NCBI RefSeq assembly: GCF_029931775.1
Contig: NC_079312.1
Span: 131,239,872-131,303,871, forward strand
Length of the DNA stretch: 64,000 nucleotides
Reading direction: 5' to 3'
Source of the DNA: Euleptes europaea
Lineage: Eukaryota; Chordata; Lepidosauria; Squamata; Sphaerodactylidae
The position numbers and the translations under genes were made by a program. This document shows, piece by piece, positions 1-12,604 of this stretch (positions are counted from its first letter, which is position 1; every line of letters starts with the position of its first letter). Below the pieces are notes generated by a model. It did no database searches. It saw only the letters and a list, made by a program, of their open reading frames with translations, and was not told where the DNA came from.

Positions 1-865
1 TTAAACTGGTTTAGTTTGATTTGGGATGGTTAGAAAATCTAAAATAAAGTTTCATTTCTAAAAATATAAATTCTTGGGCTGAAACCAGAGGGGAAAGAAA
101 CAGTATTCAAGAAATTTTTCCTGGGAGATATGCTTTCTCTTGTTCATGTCTTCTAGCTTATTATGATTAACTTGGAGAAGATTCTTAGTGCTGCAGTTAT
201 TAAAAAAGTGATGTACCACTGCTACAACAAAAGAACTTCTACGGCTACTTTAACCTGAATACAGTATATTAAACAGATTACATCATTAGTTGATTGAGGG
301 AATAAATAACTTGCAAGAAATATGCATCTTAGTTGAAAATATCAAGATATAAAAGGAATATTTTCTATTCAAGATATTCTTTAAAATATTAACCTTAAGA
401 ATGAAGTTTTATAAGAATGTCATCAATTTCTTCTGAACATCTGTGTGTAAATAGCTCTGTGGCCATAAATCCTAGAAACTTCAATATGTCAAGCTTGCTG
501 CCTTATTGTTGTAGCAAGGTTTTTCTGTCAGTGTTGCTGCAGAGGGCTGATACTTTCCCCCCAAAACTAATTCCAGTTCTTGATAATCCTGAAGCCTGGC
601 AACATCTTTATCCTAGGAAAAGGAAGAAAATAGTATTTATCATTTCCTTTATTATTTGGCGTGTGAAATACCAGTTTGCATTATGAAAGCAAATAGTAAA
701 TCAAGAGACTCTGCTGGCCCACAAAGTGAAATATTTAGTACGTAAAAGTTAAGTAGCTTGGTTATGAAAACATTCCATATGCCAAGTTGCTCTAGGTGAC
801 TTTGGTGCTGGAAAAAATATGCATCTACCTCTGACTGTAGATCTGAGTGGTAAATCTGCAGTTGT
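1..865. other. No recognised feature (ANKRD40 3' side)
   Basis: This AT-rich stretch lies downstream of ANKRD40 exon 4 on the minus strand, so it is probably part of its last intron. I looked for the expected final exon (the conserved C-terminal tail of the family) and did not see it. No repeat was recognised. Confidence 0.5.
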
Positions 866-1038
866 CAGGGTTGCCAAAAGGCTTGGAGAAAATGCTACCT
901 CTCTTTACCACTTAATTAGATTTTACTTACCAGGTTATATTTACCTCCATGCCATGAAAAGGCTCCAGCTGCCCATTTCCACACACATCCTCTGTTAAGG
1001 GGACAGGACATTTTTCTCCAGGCCTGTTGGCAACCCTA
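866..1038. mobile_element. Short hAT-type MITE
   Basis: The ends form imperfect inverted repeats of about 28 bp: CAGGGTTGCCAAAAGGC at the left and the complement of TAGGGTTGCCAACAGGC at the right. The termini match the tagggttgcc MITE family found many times in this window, but the interior differs, so it is a related or internally deleted subfamily. No clean 8-bp target duplication is visible. Confidence 0.6.
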
Positions 1039-1989
1039 ATTCAGAAAGCTGAAGGGGGCAGTAATCACACACATGGAGCAGGAGGAGCCACTGACTGTCT
1101 TCTGTATGTTTGTTTACCTAGAAAGTGTACATGCCGCCTCTCCAGAGACCTGTTTATCTCCACTTGCCTCTCAAAGTACCTAATTTGCCTTAGGAATTGG
1201 AAGAGAGGAGGAGAGCAAATTAGCCATTAGAAAGGGAGAGATTGGCTGCTACCTGAAACTACTGGAAGGAAATGGGCAGGTTTTCGAGGTTTCGCTGGAG
1301 ATGGGGCTCTGTTCATTGCACAAGTAAAGGAGGAATTCAAAGTATGCTCAGATTGGGGAACAGTGAACTCACATGGCCCAAAGGTCAGTGCTTTCCCAGA
1401 AATGCATCAGAGCAATGGATGCCATACATTTGACACAACAATTCACTTTCATATTTTCCTTCCCATAACGTGGAGGTTTGAGAGTTAGACCATGGGTATG
1501 TTTGTTTGGTGTAAGTTGCAAACTGGGTGGAGAAAAATGTCCTGTTACTTCAATAGAGGTTTAATTTGTGGAAACGGACAACTGAAGCTTTTCATGTCAT
1601 GCAGTCAAATAATATCACCTAATAATTGCTTGCAGATCAGACAAACATTAAAGAGACAGAATGACTTTAAAAGTTGGTAATCCTAGTTGGGAGGCCTCAC
1701 ATCTTCCCTTCCCAGCCCCAAAAGCTGAACATCTGTTCGAAGGGACGTTCTTGTTAAAAGCTGCTTGCTATTGTACACAGATTTCTCACTTGGATCCATA
1801 TGGTAGCTGACAGAGGTCCCCAATGCAGTGCCCATGGGCCCCATGGCCCTCACCAGCACCTGTCCTGGTGTTTGCCGTGTTTTTAGAGTGGGTGGCATCA
1901 GGTGGAGCCTATGCCCAGCAAGGCTTCTGATTGATCACTGGAGATTTTATTGGTTGTGTAGATTTTTTAAAATGTTGCGGTGGCAGCTG

Positions 1990-2048
1990 TGTGTGCGTAA
2001 GTGCTGTCAAGTCGCTTCTGACTCATGGTGACCCTATGAATGAAAGTC
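1990..2048 (-). mobile_element. BovB (RTE) LINE 3' end
   Basis: Short piece matching the squamate BovB 3' terminus (key string gtcaagtcgcttctgactca), in minus orientation. Its TG-rich left edge is the complement of the CA-rich tail usual at this end. Same family as 12726-12850, 43023-43240 and 60455-60541. Confidence 0.65.
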
Positions 2049-2080
2049 TACCACAGCATAAGGATCTTCACTGTGTGACT

Positions 2081-2276
2081 GAAGCATGCCTATTCTCTCC
2101 AGGATCATCAGAGAAGCATGCCTATTATATTAGGTGCTGTGGAACACAGGCAGGAGAATACTGCTGCAGTTGTCTTGTTTGTGGGCTTCCCAGAGGTACC
2201 TGGTTGGCCACTGTGTGAACTGACTGCTGGACTTGATGGGCCTTGGTCTGATCCAGCAGGGCTGTTCTTATGTAAG
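2081..2276 (+). mobile_element. CR1 LINE 3' UTR fragment
   Basis: Contains the squamate CR1 3' tail, including gatgggccttggtctgatcc just before the terminal ttcttatg-type end. It matches 38565-38866 and 47142-47357 closely. It is 5'-truncated, as is usual for CR1. Confidence 0.75.
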
Positions 2277-2671
2277 GTAAGCTGCAGCACTTTGTGGCTA
2301 GCTCTGACTCCTGTGGCAGTCATTTTATGGCTGCTGTTTTGTGGGTGTGCCCACCATGCTATGTCAGAATTCCAAAGGTGCCTGCAGGCTCAAAAAGGTT
2401 GGGAACCCCTTTGTAGCTGACATTCACAGAGAAACACCAAATGTGGCATTTTCTAGAGAACAAACTGCAGCTGAATATAGTGCACTTCCATGGGGGTTGC
2501 AATATATCTAACAAAAACTGATATTTGTGCCTGTACATAGCAATATCTAATAGACTGTGTTCTCTGACGACTTCTTCCTAGGGAAGCTGTGTTTTCCGAT
2601 GGCTAGGGATACATTTCTGTTAAGGGAAGCTGTCAGCATATAAACAAACAAAGGAAAACATTAATCCTTAC

Positions 2672-2847
2672 CTTTCTTACCAGTGTATTGGGTAGCTTCC
2701 TGATCGTCTGTACTTGTTTAGGATTAATATCCAGTTCACAGCAGCTCACTCTGAGTAGCTCTGGGTAAGTCAGCTCGTGTCTGTTCAGTTCAATTTCAAT
2801 GAAGTCATTTTCTTTTGTATTCTGAACTCTTACTTTAAGCACCAGTT
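2672..2847 (-). CDS. ANKRD40: ANKRD40 exon 4
   Basis: Encodes the start of the conserved C-terminal region of ANKRD40, reading ELVLKVRVQNTKENDFIEI through RKLPNTLVRK. As I recall human ANKRD40, the matching segment is ELVLKVRIQNPSLRENDFIE...RKLPNTLLRK. The acceptor is atatatag|AACTGG, whose first two bases complete the Glu codon begun in exon 3. The donor is AAAG|GTAAGG. Exon 4 is 176 bp. The next exon, expected to begin DKDVARLQD, is not in the window, so the gene runs off the left edge. ANKRD40 is a little-studied intracellular ankyrin-repeat protein. The segment looks like a small alternating strand/helix fold, but that is inference. Confidence 0.92.
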
Positions 2848-3104
2848 CTATATATTTGGATGGAAAAAACATTTTATGCATGTGTGTTTTTAACAAAATT
2901 GAAAAAGCACATTCAGTGCATTCCTAAATTGAATTATGCACCACTAATTTCAAGAGAAGTGTACTAAGTACTTATTAAATTACAGGACTCCTGAGTTCTT
3001 TTTAGGTTCACAGGGCACAATCAAGAAAAAGAACTGCCTCTCCTGGTACATACACCCGTCAAGAGAGCCTTGCACTCAGCCAATAACTGTCTACTGGTGG
3101 CCCC

Positions 3105-3460
3105 TGGCCCAAAGAATGGCTGTCTTCAACTAGGGCCAGGGCCTGTAAAAGTTATTCCACCAGGCCTATAGTTGAGGGCAGCTGTGGTTTTTCGTCAATG
3201 CTGGCCTCCCTACTCCTCCCCACCATTCTTCTTCTGTGTTTTTGGTTATATACCGCCTGAGATGGGGGCTCTGACTGCCTTCTCAGCCCTATAGCGGACC
3301 CTGTGCTTATAAAGGCGCGCCACTTGTTGATTTTGTGGGGCTAGTTAAATTGTCTTATTGTGTAGTACAATATTTATTGTATGTAACTACGTTGTTAGCC
3401 GCCCTGAGCCCGGCTAGGGATTGAGGGCAGGGTAAAAGTCTAAATAAATTTAGAGTGACA
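3105..3460 (+). mobile_element. LINE 3' end (L2/CR1-group-like)
   Basis: Carries the reptile LINE tail with gccgccctgagcccggct followed by a G-rich run and taaataaat. Upstream it has a decayed reading frame ending in the FHQA-like segment also seen at 33.8-34.2 kb. The exact clade is not assigned. It lies in ANKRD40 intron 3. Confidence 0.6.
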
Positions 3461-4248
3461 ATCTTCTATTGAAATCAACAGGGCTCCTGTACAGTTCACT
3501 GGCTTAAGCCCTGCTCGTGCCCCTCAAAGAACTCCCAGGATTCTCAAGGACTTGAGCAGGCTGATTTCTCTTCACCACCATCCCCCCCCCCTTTTTAACA
3601 GACACTCAGCGGTTCTCAAGATTTTGTCCTGCCAGGTTCACATTTAGTTCTCCTAAGGCTGTTTTTTTCCTTTGGTTAGTTTACAAAGTTGTAGTTTTTT
3701 ACATTGTTGGATAGTCTCCTGAGAAGGCGGGTGGCCTGTTTTTTTTGGGGAGGGAGGGTTCATCATTCAGAGGAGGGCTAGCTAGTTTAAAGTGATGAGT
3801 TCCAAAAGAAATAACCTAATCTGGGAAAGTTGACTATTCCCTGTACATTAGTGTTGCCACTCTTTGCACCACACCTCCCCAAGCTTTGGCTACTATTCCT
3901 CAAAAAGATTTTCAAACACCTGTTCCGCAGTGTCCTGTGCTAGAGAAAAGCTAACTTCCTCCATGACTATTACTCCATTACACAAAGCACCAGTTCTCCC
4001 TTCTCTCACACTGACCATGCAGTGTAGAATCCCATCTTGCAAATTCATTAGGCCAGGAGAGGCAGAAAGTGTAGGCACTACGGAAGGAGTCTCCCTGTCA
4101 TGTAGCATTAAGGAGCTGTATCCTGGCCAGCCTCTAGCCTCTTTAAGAAAAAGGACAGAATGAAATATTTGGAAAGCAGAGCAGACACATCTCAATCAGC
4201 AACTAGGTGGTGAAAAGCATTCAAATGGTAAATGACCCTTTTTACTAC

Positions 4249-4725
4249 CTTGCATGTCAGATGGGAAAGTTCCTGTGAGAAGCAGTGGCTGCCATGGCAG
4301 TGCATTGTCCATGCAGGAGCTTTTTGCTTGCTGAGGTGAGTGTTGTGTAGATGTAGCTGAAGTAAAGAGAGTTCTGTTGTGAAACACAGGTGTGTAAACA
4401 GGGCAGATGTGGCTGCTATGTTTTGTGCAATTGGATGTTTCCATGCCAGTAGGAAAACCACACTCTACTTCACTATGGCCTCGTCCAGCAAGTTCAGTTT
4501 CATTTTGCAATGAGGCGGGTTTGCAATCCTTGTCATCTTGAGTTGGTGATAAACAAGGGCTGGATTCACCCTCAGATAAGTCAGAGACAGCTGTGCTTGC
4601 ATCCTGGGGTGCTGAGCTGTCTGGGACCTTTTCTCTTTCTTGGCCAGGGAATGGTGGATTTGTCATATCGTTTGCAACAATTGGCACATTTAAGTCATTC
4701 TCTTCATGATGGTCATCTCCTTCCA
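4249..4725 (-). CDS. ANKRD40: ANKRD40 exon 3 (variable central region)
   Basis: This 477-bp exon encodes the low-complexity centre of ANKRD40. It opens with an acidic stretch (VEGDDHHEENDLNVP) matching the acidic run that follows the ankyrin repeats in the human protein, then NDMTNPPFP, a long Ser/Pro/Thr-rich segment, and ends LLLTGTFPSDMQ, the counterpart of human FFFTGAFPFNMQ. The acceptor is cctgaag|TGGAAGG, completing a Val codon split after exon 2. The donor is ATGCAAG|GTAGT, splitting the Glu codon completed in exon 4. The flanking phases agree, which supports the three-exon chain. The middle is poorly conserved, as expected for a disordered linker. Confidence 0.9.
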
Positions 4726-4879
4726 CTTCAGGGGAAGTCAAGGAACAAGAAAAATAAAACCTGTTAGTATTTCCCTCCGTTTAAAATGCTGTAAATAGAA
4801 TTGTCCAATGTCTCTGAGAACAAGAAACTCATCTTCAGAAGATACAAATAATAAAAATGGGAATTTCAGGGTAATTTAA

Positions 4880-5125
4880 ACCCCTTATTGCGAGTCCTAT
4901 CCTCTGCTGCCACCAGGAACAGCTCCTGCCCGTCTCTAAGTGACAGCCCTTCAAATTCTTAAAGAGCAATCATGGCCCCCTCTCAACCTCCTCCAGATTA
5001 AACATTCCCAAGTCCTTCAGACTTTCCTCGTAGGGGTCATGGTCCAGGTCCCTGATAATCCTTGTCGCTCTCCTATAATCCACTTAACAGCTTTTGCCGC
5101 CTAGTTCTCTGCAAGATTAGAAGCA
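4880..5125 (-). mobile_element. CR1 LINE fragment, ORF2 3' part
   Basis: The complement carries the CR1 reverse-transcriptase C-terminal region; the plus strand shows the familiar ctcaacctcctccagatta and tcctcgtaggg strings. Heavily decayed and lies in ANKRD40 intron 2. Confidence 0.6.
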
Positions 5126-6677
5126 AGTCCCAGTGCACAAGACTACAGCATTATTTGCCTAGTCCATGGCTATCCTTGCAAAACATCCTGCATTTAAATA
5201 TGGTGGCAACATTCCTATTATGTTCCTAGAACCCGTATGCCTTGGGATTTTATTCAGGACTCCTGATTAAAAGATTGCAACAATTAAAGCAGCTGGGGGC
5301 CATTTCCTATCTTCCTCTGCAAGTTCAGCTGCAAAGGCATGTTGGATTAATCATATGGCTCACACTCACTTTGTGCATGTCAATAACAGGACCAAACAGG
5401 CGTGTTTGGCACCCTGTGTATTACCATGGGCCCCCTTCCTAGATGTGTGCTGTCTGCCCTGACTCAACCTTGGCTCAGTTCACCTTGGCAGCCATTTCAG
5501 GAGCTAGCAATGACTTCCTTTGGAGAAGTCGAGGTCAAGGCTCTCCTCAGGCTACGCTAACAAGTAGCCGAAACATAGGGCAGCAGACTGATTCACTGAT
5601 GGGACTTGTGCATGCCTACCCATTGCCAAGCCAGGCACCCACCTAGCTCTATCCATGTAATTTCCTCAGCAAGGGCACCTCTTCCTGAGTACAAAATCTG
5701 ATTACTATCAAGCAGTTGGGCTTGCTTGCTTTTACTGACCTTGCCTGAATGTCTCCTCCCAACCTGCCTCAGGAATGGGTGAAGCTGCCACCCTGCTGGC
5801 CCTTTTGTCCATCCTGCCTGGATGCAATCCCCTTTTGTTACCTTTCTGGTAAGCCCACACACCCCAAACCATCAGAGCCAGGAAATCCACAGATTGTCAT
5901 TCTGGACTCACCCTGAATTCCTAGATTTTATACAATTACTTCTTTGATAGTCTTTTGTGCCGGCTCCTATTAACTATTGCTGTTTTGCAAGCCAAAATTG
6001 TGCGGTCTAATCCCCACCACTGGTTCAGAGGCTGCCAAACTCTACTTCTCTTTTTCTGGGACTTTGGGACATCTTATTGCTATACAAGAGTGTTTTTCTG
6101 CTGCCTTACTTCTCATGATTTCCTTGGGACAACTGGAAACTGCCTAAAGGTCCCCTACACTGAATCTCTGGATTATCTAAACAGACAATGTACTCAGTTC
6201 AGCAGACTGAGGATAGGTAAACTCCTTCTTTGTTCACTTCCTTTTCTCTTAAAAAAACTCCCCTTTTAATCGGTCTCTCCCCAGTCTTCCTCGTGGCCAC
6301 TCTCTAGCACAGAATTCCCAGTCAGCCAGAGGCCTGACTCTCATTTACTTTCACTTTCCTCTTGTAACTTTTCATATGCACATCCTTCTGAACATGACAG
6401 TTTCACTGTTCCTATGCTTGAGTACCTTTTCAGTTCCTGTACGCCTGTATTTCCCTCAATACTTGTTACTGGCAGACTATTAGAGGCACTTTGAGTTTGC
6501 TTTTACGATATTCCCAATTCCCCCCCAATTGGTAAATGTGTCAGTTTTCCAAACTTAATTTCCCCAAATTGGTTTTAGTTCTGGGTGAGTGTCCTAAATT
6601 CAATTTATAGAGTCCATACATGTCAAAGGGCACATGTGAAAGGGAGGTAACATGAACTGAGAGTGTTCTCTAGAATG
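5126..6677. other. ANKRD40: Intron 2 of ANKRD40, no recognised feature
   Basis: Intronic sequence between exons 3 and 2. No reading frame, repeat family or RNA gene was recognised. Confidence 0.5.
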
Positions 6678-7005
6678 CAGGAGTCCCCAACATGGCGCCT
6701 GCCAACATCTTTCCTAGCCAAGTGTTTTTAGAAAGTGGTTGGGGCCAGATCGGGCTTTGGCCCAGCAGGGCTTCTGATTGGCTGCAGATTTTGAAAACGT
6801 TGCTTTGGCAGCCACAGCACAAAGATCTTAAACAATGTGTTGATTTTAAAAGGCATCATGTTAAACAGAGCTTCTGCCTGAAATTCTGAAGAGTTACTAT
6901 TAATTATTCATAACCTTACTCCCTGACATTCTGTGGTTGTGCTCATCACCGTGTGTCAGAATTCCAAAGGTGTCTGCAGGGTCAAAAAGGTTGGGGGACA
7001 TCTCC
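6678..7005 (+). mobile_element. Charlie-like hAT MITE
   Basis: Begins CAGGAGTCCCCAACATGG and ends near GTCAAAAAGGTTGGGGG, imperfect inverted ends of the same family as 1811-2412. The interior shares gcccagcagggcttctgatt and attccaaaggtgtctgcagg with the other copies. No certain target duplication. Confidence 0.6.
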
Positions 7006-7636
7006 TATAATATATCCCAAGATCCTCTGCATCATGCAGGGAATACCACAGCCAATTTGAAGCCATTGATCAACAATCAAAGGGTTACTTGAGGGGAGAA
7101 TGTTTTTTTGGGGGGAACTAAGGTAATGTCTGATGCCTTATTGAAAGGGGGAGACAACCCAAATCTTAGAGGTGGGGGTCCAGGTTATATTCTGTAGGGG
7201 AAAATGCTGGCAACTGCAAGAACCATCTCTTTCCACAAGATCTTGCGTTAGCAGAAACACAAGCTGTTATATGATCAAACTGACATAGTGCACAGGATGC
7301 TTGAAATGACTTCCTTGTGCTTTCACTTGCGCAAGTGGAAATGTTCTGTGGGATCCCAACTCAATGGTGCAAACATAAAAATGGGGACAATTAAAGAATC
7401 ATAAAATGATTTAATCCAAGAAACTTGTTTAAAAATGTTTGCAGCAGGCTGGCTGTTAAACAAGAAAAGATCTTCCTTCGTTATGAACCTCATTGAAATT
7501 CCAGGGGACTACTCACATGAATAAAGCTTAATGAACAGAACTCTGTCAGGAGGGGGGAGGAGCACTCTACCTAGTTGGTTACATTAAAAGTTTATAATGT
7601 ACTTATAGAAAGACTGATGCAAAATATCAAGGATAC

Positions 7637-7785
7637 CTCCTAACATCCTCTTGATCTCTATATTTGAAGTTAAATATCCTGCCTCGTCTCCTTCGTTTGT
7701 GAGAATCTTTTTATCAGCTCCAGAAGCCAAAAGGTAAACCACCACTTGGGTGTGATTCCGTTTGCAAGCCCAGTGCAAACACGTC
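7637..7785 (-). CDS. ANKRD40: ANKRD40 exon 2 (ankyrin repeat)
   Basis: This 149-bp exon encodes TCLHWACKRNHTQVVVYLLA then SGADKKILTNEGD and EIKRMLG, the most conserved ankyrin repeat of ANKRD40. The human counterpart is TCLHWACKRNHGQVVSYLLK. The TxLHxA helix start and the GAD hairpin tip of the ankyrin consensus are present. The acceptor is tttcatatag|GACGTG, whose first base completes the Trp codon begun in exon 1. The donor is TTAGGAG|GTATCC, leaving one base for the Val codon of exon 3. Ankyrin repeats bind protein partners; the partner here is not known. Confidence 0.93.
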
Positions 7786-9459
7786 CTATATGAAAAATAC
7801 AAATGGCAACTTTACATTCACGAGAAGGGTTATTACTTTGAAAATCCAAAAACAAGAACAAAATCCATGTAATACTTTTTATCAGGACCAACTAAATTTA
7901 CACACAGCCATGTGCAACTTTTGAGCTCATCAGAACTTCAACTGGCTGGATGTTACAAATTTTAAAATACAGAAGGGTGTAAAACAGGTTTTTCAGGCTA
8001 TATTATTACTCTGAAAGCCAATACCATAAATTTGTAAGCATTTGCCAACAAAATCAACAATAAACAGCTAAATTTTCTTGTAATGGATGAGGAAAGATTT
8101 TTGCTAATTTTTCCCACATGCTGTTCCTCAGGGAAGTCTCTTGTACCCAAGAGTGTCATTTCAGGAAATCCAGTGGGCTGCAATGGGACAGGGAGTGTTA
8201 TCAAAACAGGAAAAATCCCAATCCTGCATCCGTTTGGGAGACGCACTTGAGCCTGCACCCCATGATTTCTCAGACCCTGTGATGTCTGAGATTGCGAGAA
8301 AGACTCCATGTTTGATACTAAAGCTGAGAAAATTAAGATTGGGCTGCACTCATTCAATGCACAAAGGAATACCCAGGATCCCCTGGGAGCTCGGCCAGAC
8401 CTTGACCACGGCGCTGTTCTTTGGCTTTCTGAGGACTCATGTTTAATTAAAACTAAGTCATATGGAAGCTAGGGCCATCAGCTCTCTCCTGGCCTTTGTT
8501 AGCCTGACCATTTAAATAATTCAGTCATCCCACCTAGATCCATCTTGCCTTCCTCATTACTTCTGATACCCTCTTCCTAATAATTAAAATCTGCCAGTAA
8601 AAGCAAGGATCTTGACGCCTCTCCCCTCCTCCCACTGTAAAGAGGATCCAACAAGGCATTGTGGCCAACAAATTCTAGTTTAAGGAAATCACTGAAAGAG
8701 GGTAATGAATGCCCCAGCTGTAGCTTTGCAATGTACTGTGTTTGTCAAATGATATCATGCATGTAATTCACATCTCAGACTACTCCCCATATGGACTTTG
8801 ATGTTGAACAGGTCTTTGTGTTTGCCTCTCCTGCCTTAGGAAAACTTTATCATGCCCATAATTTCATATGATTCCAAAGGTCAATGAAAAACGATAGACA
8901 AACCTGACCTGAACACTTTGCCCTCTGCCACACCCACAAGTGCTGCAGGATTTTTCTTCGTATGAAATGGTACACCCAAGTATCACTTCATAATTCTTTT
9001 CTTTCTTACTCATCTAGTAACAATATAGGGTTTGTTGGTAATAACTAAAACATTTACTTCAGTTTTTTTAAATATGAGCAAATTGACTTCCATCAGATCA
9101 GACTTGAACTGAAGGGCCTGAGGGCTAGATGCTGGTGCTTATTTTTGATACTTCATACCTCTTTAAACACCAAAGTCACCCTGTTGCGGGTACTCTGCTT
9201 GCGCTTCAACAATCCATATGAAGACAATCATGTTGGCAACCTCATGAATCATTAATCCTTGCATCTCACTTGATGGAGCAAGATGGAGGGGGGAGCACCT
9301 GCTTTCCATGCAAAAGTTCCCAGATTCTATCACCAGCATCTTTGCTTAAAATGCCTTTTAGGTGGCAGGGCTAAAAAAGGCTGGAGCCAGCCAGAACAGA
9401 AAACAGAAGACTAGGAGGACCAATGCTCTGAAAACGTATGTATGAAAACATCTGCCACA
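7786..9459. other. ANKRD40: ANKRD40 intron 1, proximal part, no recognised feature
   Basis: Intronic sequence with no convincing coding, RNA or repeat signal. Confidence 0.45.
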
Positions 9460-10185
9460 TTTTGAGATATGGGGAATTTTGAAGGCATCAATATAATTAT
9501 CCCCATATCCTCAGATATCCAGTCTTTAGGAATCTTTCTTTGTGACCTAAAAGAGCACGGGTCATCGGCAGCTCTTTCTTCCATCTTGAGCTGCTTGCAA
9601 AAACTGGATTCTGGAAGTACTACAATAAGAACACGTAGGATGTGCTCACCTTTATACCTAGGTCTAAATTTGCCACAATCGCTCCCAATGTACTTTGATT
9701 TTCTGATAATCTTGCGATACAGACGATTATCTATGTTGGCTAGACTGAATGCCATCCCATCAGGGGAGTTAATAGGTCATTCAAATAGGGTACCATACTG
9801 TGAGACAGTATGTCAAAGGGTTCTGGCCAAATAGACACTCTTCAGCATTCCTTGTTTAGCTGTGACTTGCTCAACGAGGCTAGAGACAGATGGATAAAGC
9901 CTTTTATTCAGGAATTTGTCTCTAAACTGGATAATCTGAGGGTTCTTTTAGCAGGGGTGGATTTTAATACTACATTGGCAGTCGCCAAATTTCTTTCCCT
10001 GTCAATTAGGATTAAAAATACTAATTTCCTTATGGGTTATTTAGATAGTTCTTTTTTCCCCTTTTTATTTTGGTCTCAGTGTGATATTGTTCAGGGCCAA
10101 ATTGGCCATATGAACAGTATCATTAAAGTAAGATACAACAGGAGCTTGCTCAAATCCGTAAATTAGTAGTTAATATAACATTCCC
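9460..10185 (+). mobile_element. LINE ORF2 C-terminal fragment
   Basis: Translates in pieces to RYRRLSMLARLNAIPSGE and then DTLQHSLFSCDLLNEARD. This parallels 13104-13535 and the stretch at 36.2-36.5 kb: a C-terminal LINE domain with a His/Cys motif of the form CxCG..DTxxHxLxxC. The frame changes at least once, so it is decayed. The clade is not assigned. It ends in an AT-rich tail around attaaagtaagatac. Confidence 0.6.
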
Positions 10186-12600
10186 CTCAATCCATCCTGG
10201 ATCATAAAAGAATTTACACCATGTCACGGCTCGTGTCGTTAAGGCGTCTACACTCTTAGAATGTATCACTTACTGAGAAGTGAAGTTATCTTATTCAACG
10301 AGACCTCACAGACAGGAGTCAATGATAATTCCTACTACTGTAGGCTTTCTATTGAAGTGTGCCAGAAAATTTATAAACAATGAACTTCCTTTAAATAACA
10401 TTTTTCACATAAAATATATATATGCATGTGAATATTTACACACTCTCAAAACATGTCATAAAATACATTATGATATACGCAAGAAGTTTCAAACAATCTT
10501 TATAAGCACTTTCTATGTTTCATAATATTTCTCTCTGAGAGTTTAAACCTTTCAACTTGTATCTCTAGATTCATTTAGAATACTACAGTTACAGAATCTT
10601 GTAAAAACATGGTTAGTGTATAATCATTACAGAATCCCTATCAAAATATGATTAATATAATGGGAGGGAAGATACGATTAGTAAAAACATCTTAAAATCA
10701 TTTCAGGTATCATAGCAATATTTCAGGACAAAAGACATGCTTTTATTTTGCAATGTCATTTGTAAATCATCTTAACTTCATGGGAACTGAATTTATGTTC
10801 AGGATCTTTATATGTTTCAGTATGTGTTAGCTTTACCCAATGCTGTGTGTAGAGGATAGAATACCATAAACTTTGTATTTAATCTATTCTATGTTTATGG
10901 ACTTCTGATCATTGTTAAGATCAGGAATGCTACATACATGCTGAAAGTATGTGTGTATCTTAACAGTCAGCAATGCAGAGCTTATGTGTTATGTATAATT
11001 CATTATGTGTAAGCTTAAGGCTGTATTAATGTTCTATGGAAGACTCAGTTATTCTCTGGTTTTGCCAGTCTCAGAGAATATGTTTACTTGGTTAAGAGTC
11101 TCCATAAATAAGCCTAATAGGTTCTGTATGTGTTTTATGTAAGCACTGCTTTATATGTGCCTTGTGCATTACCACAGAAAACAGAGATCTTCCTTTCTTT
11201 TCAGGAATATCTCTGGCCTCTTACCCTGAGAAAGTTCTGAAGCCCTTCTGTTATTTAGAAAAGACTTCTGAACAGGTCCAGGGAATTATCTATATAGGAT
11301 CTATATAGGATATACAATCCTCATGCTTGCCAGCATTTGGAAAGCCAGAAGAGGATCAGACAGATCTTCTTTGAGGTTCCATTAATCCTTGCTAGGATCA
11401 ATTGAGGCTCAATATACCAAATATGGTGAAGATCCAATACACTTAGACTCCCATCTCCAAGGTAGAGTGCTAGGAGTTCTAAGGTCTCCATCTTTGTCAT
11501 GGAGCAGCCTGCTAGCATTTCACTTCAGATTCTAGCCTTTATGAGAACTAGAATTGCTGAACTGAATTTCCTTTCAAAAGGGATTTCTAGCTTTAGGCAA
11601 GAAGACTGTAAATCTGTATGCAAGAGATGGTAAAAGAGTGAAGCCTGACAACCAGAGTTGTCTCCACTCAATTTTCTTAGGTTTTACATCTTTCAAGATG
11701 GAGAGAGCAAGGCCAGACAGCTGAAGCTGTCCTCCAGTTACTCTCTCTTAGTCTCACGCAAGAGACGGAGAAAGCTGATAGCCAGACAACCAGCATTGTC
11801 CTCTACCAACATTTCTTTCCAAGTTTTACATATTTTGAAGATGTGGAGAGAGTGAGGTCAGACAGCCTAAGCCATCTTCCGTCAACTCCCTGCCTTCTGG
11901 CAGTTTGGTTCTGGCTTTTATTCTCTCAGACCAGCGGTCATCTGAGCTGAGAGACTAGAAGCTTCTGCCCTGGGTGGCTACACTAATACCTGTATCCTTG
12001 CACTTGGCATGGTCACACATGGTGGTGGTGTGCCATTGTCACTTGGTCTGTGTAGAAAGCATTACCATGTTCTTGGCATTGAGTCACAAAGTTCACAAGT
12101 GCAAGGTCACGAAGACTAGGTCTGAATCATTAGGTTAGCATTATTCCCTCCTCACACGGCAGCTATCAGAGGGGCTAAACTCCCAGGCAGAAATGACCTT
12201 CTTGTTAATGTCAAGAAGAGGCCAAGCACCTCGGATAAGTGATGCTGATATTTTTCCAGACACAACCATCAAGCGGGCAACATTGCATATCATAACCTTG
12301 TAGTCTTGCAGTTTATTTATCTCAGAATATTAAGAATAGTCTTAGCCAGCAACTCATGACCTTTACTCTATTTTATTTACTACATCAACAATTCTGTTCA
12401 GCGAAATAAGCCTCTATAAACCTTTTTGTAAACGTTTACTTCTATGCTTTACTCATGAGATTCATAGGGAAACCATAGGTACAGGCACCCTACCTCTCAG
12501 ACCTGCAACAACCAGAAAGCAATGGAAGGAAACTGTGGTTTAGCCTTAGGGAGAAGTACAAGATTGTATACATTTTGTCATCTGTTTTCTGACACCTGAG
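10186..12600. other. ANKRD40: ANKRD40 intron 1, central part, no recognised feature
   Basis: AT-rich intronic sequence. No gene, RNA or known repeat was identified. Confidence 0.4.
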
Positions 12601-12604
12601 GTGG

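Larger units (their letters stand above)
1811..2412 (+). mobile_element. Charlie-like hAT MITE with nested inserts
   Basis: Starts CAGAGGTCCCCAATG and ends GGTTGGGAACCCCTTT, an inverted pair typical of hAT/Charlie elements. It is flanked by a perfect 8-bp duplication, GTAGCTGA, at 1803-1810 and 2413-2420. Its body is interrupted by a BovB 3' fragment and a CR1 3' fragment, so it is older than both. Related copies lie at 6678, 54050 and 58032. Confidence 0.75.

Noticed and set aside
417-686. Small plus-strand open frame near the left edge
   Set aside because: No domain, no splice context, and composition like surrounding AT-rich DNA.
3893-4195. Possible extra ANKRD40 exon on the minus strand
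   Set aside because: The frame follows exon 3 without a splice site in register, and the flanking exon phases already fit exon 3 to exon 4 directly.
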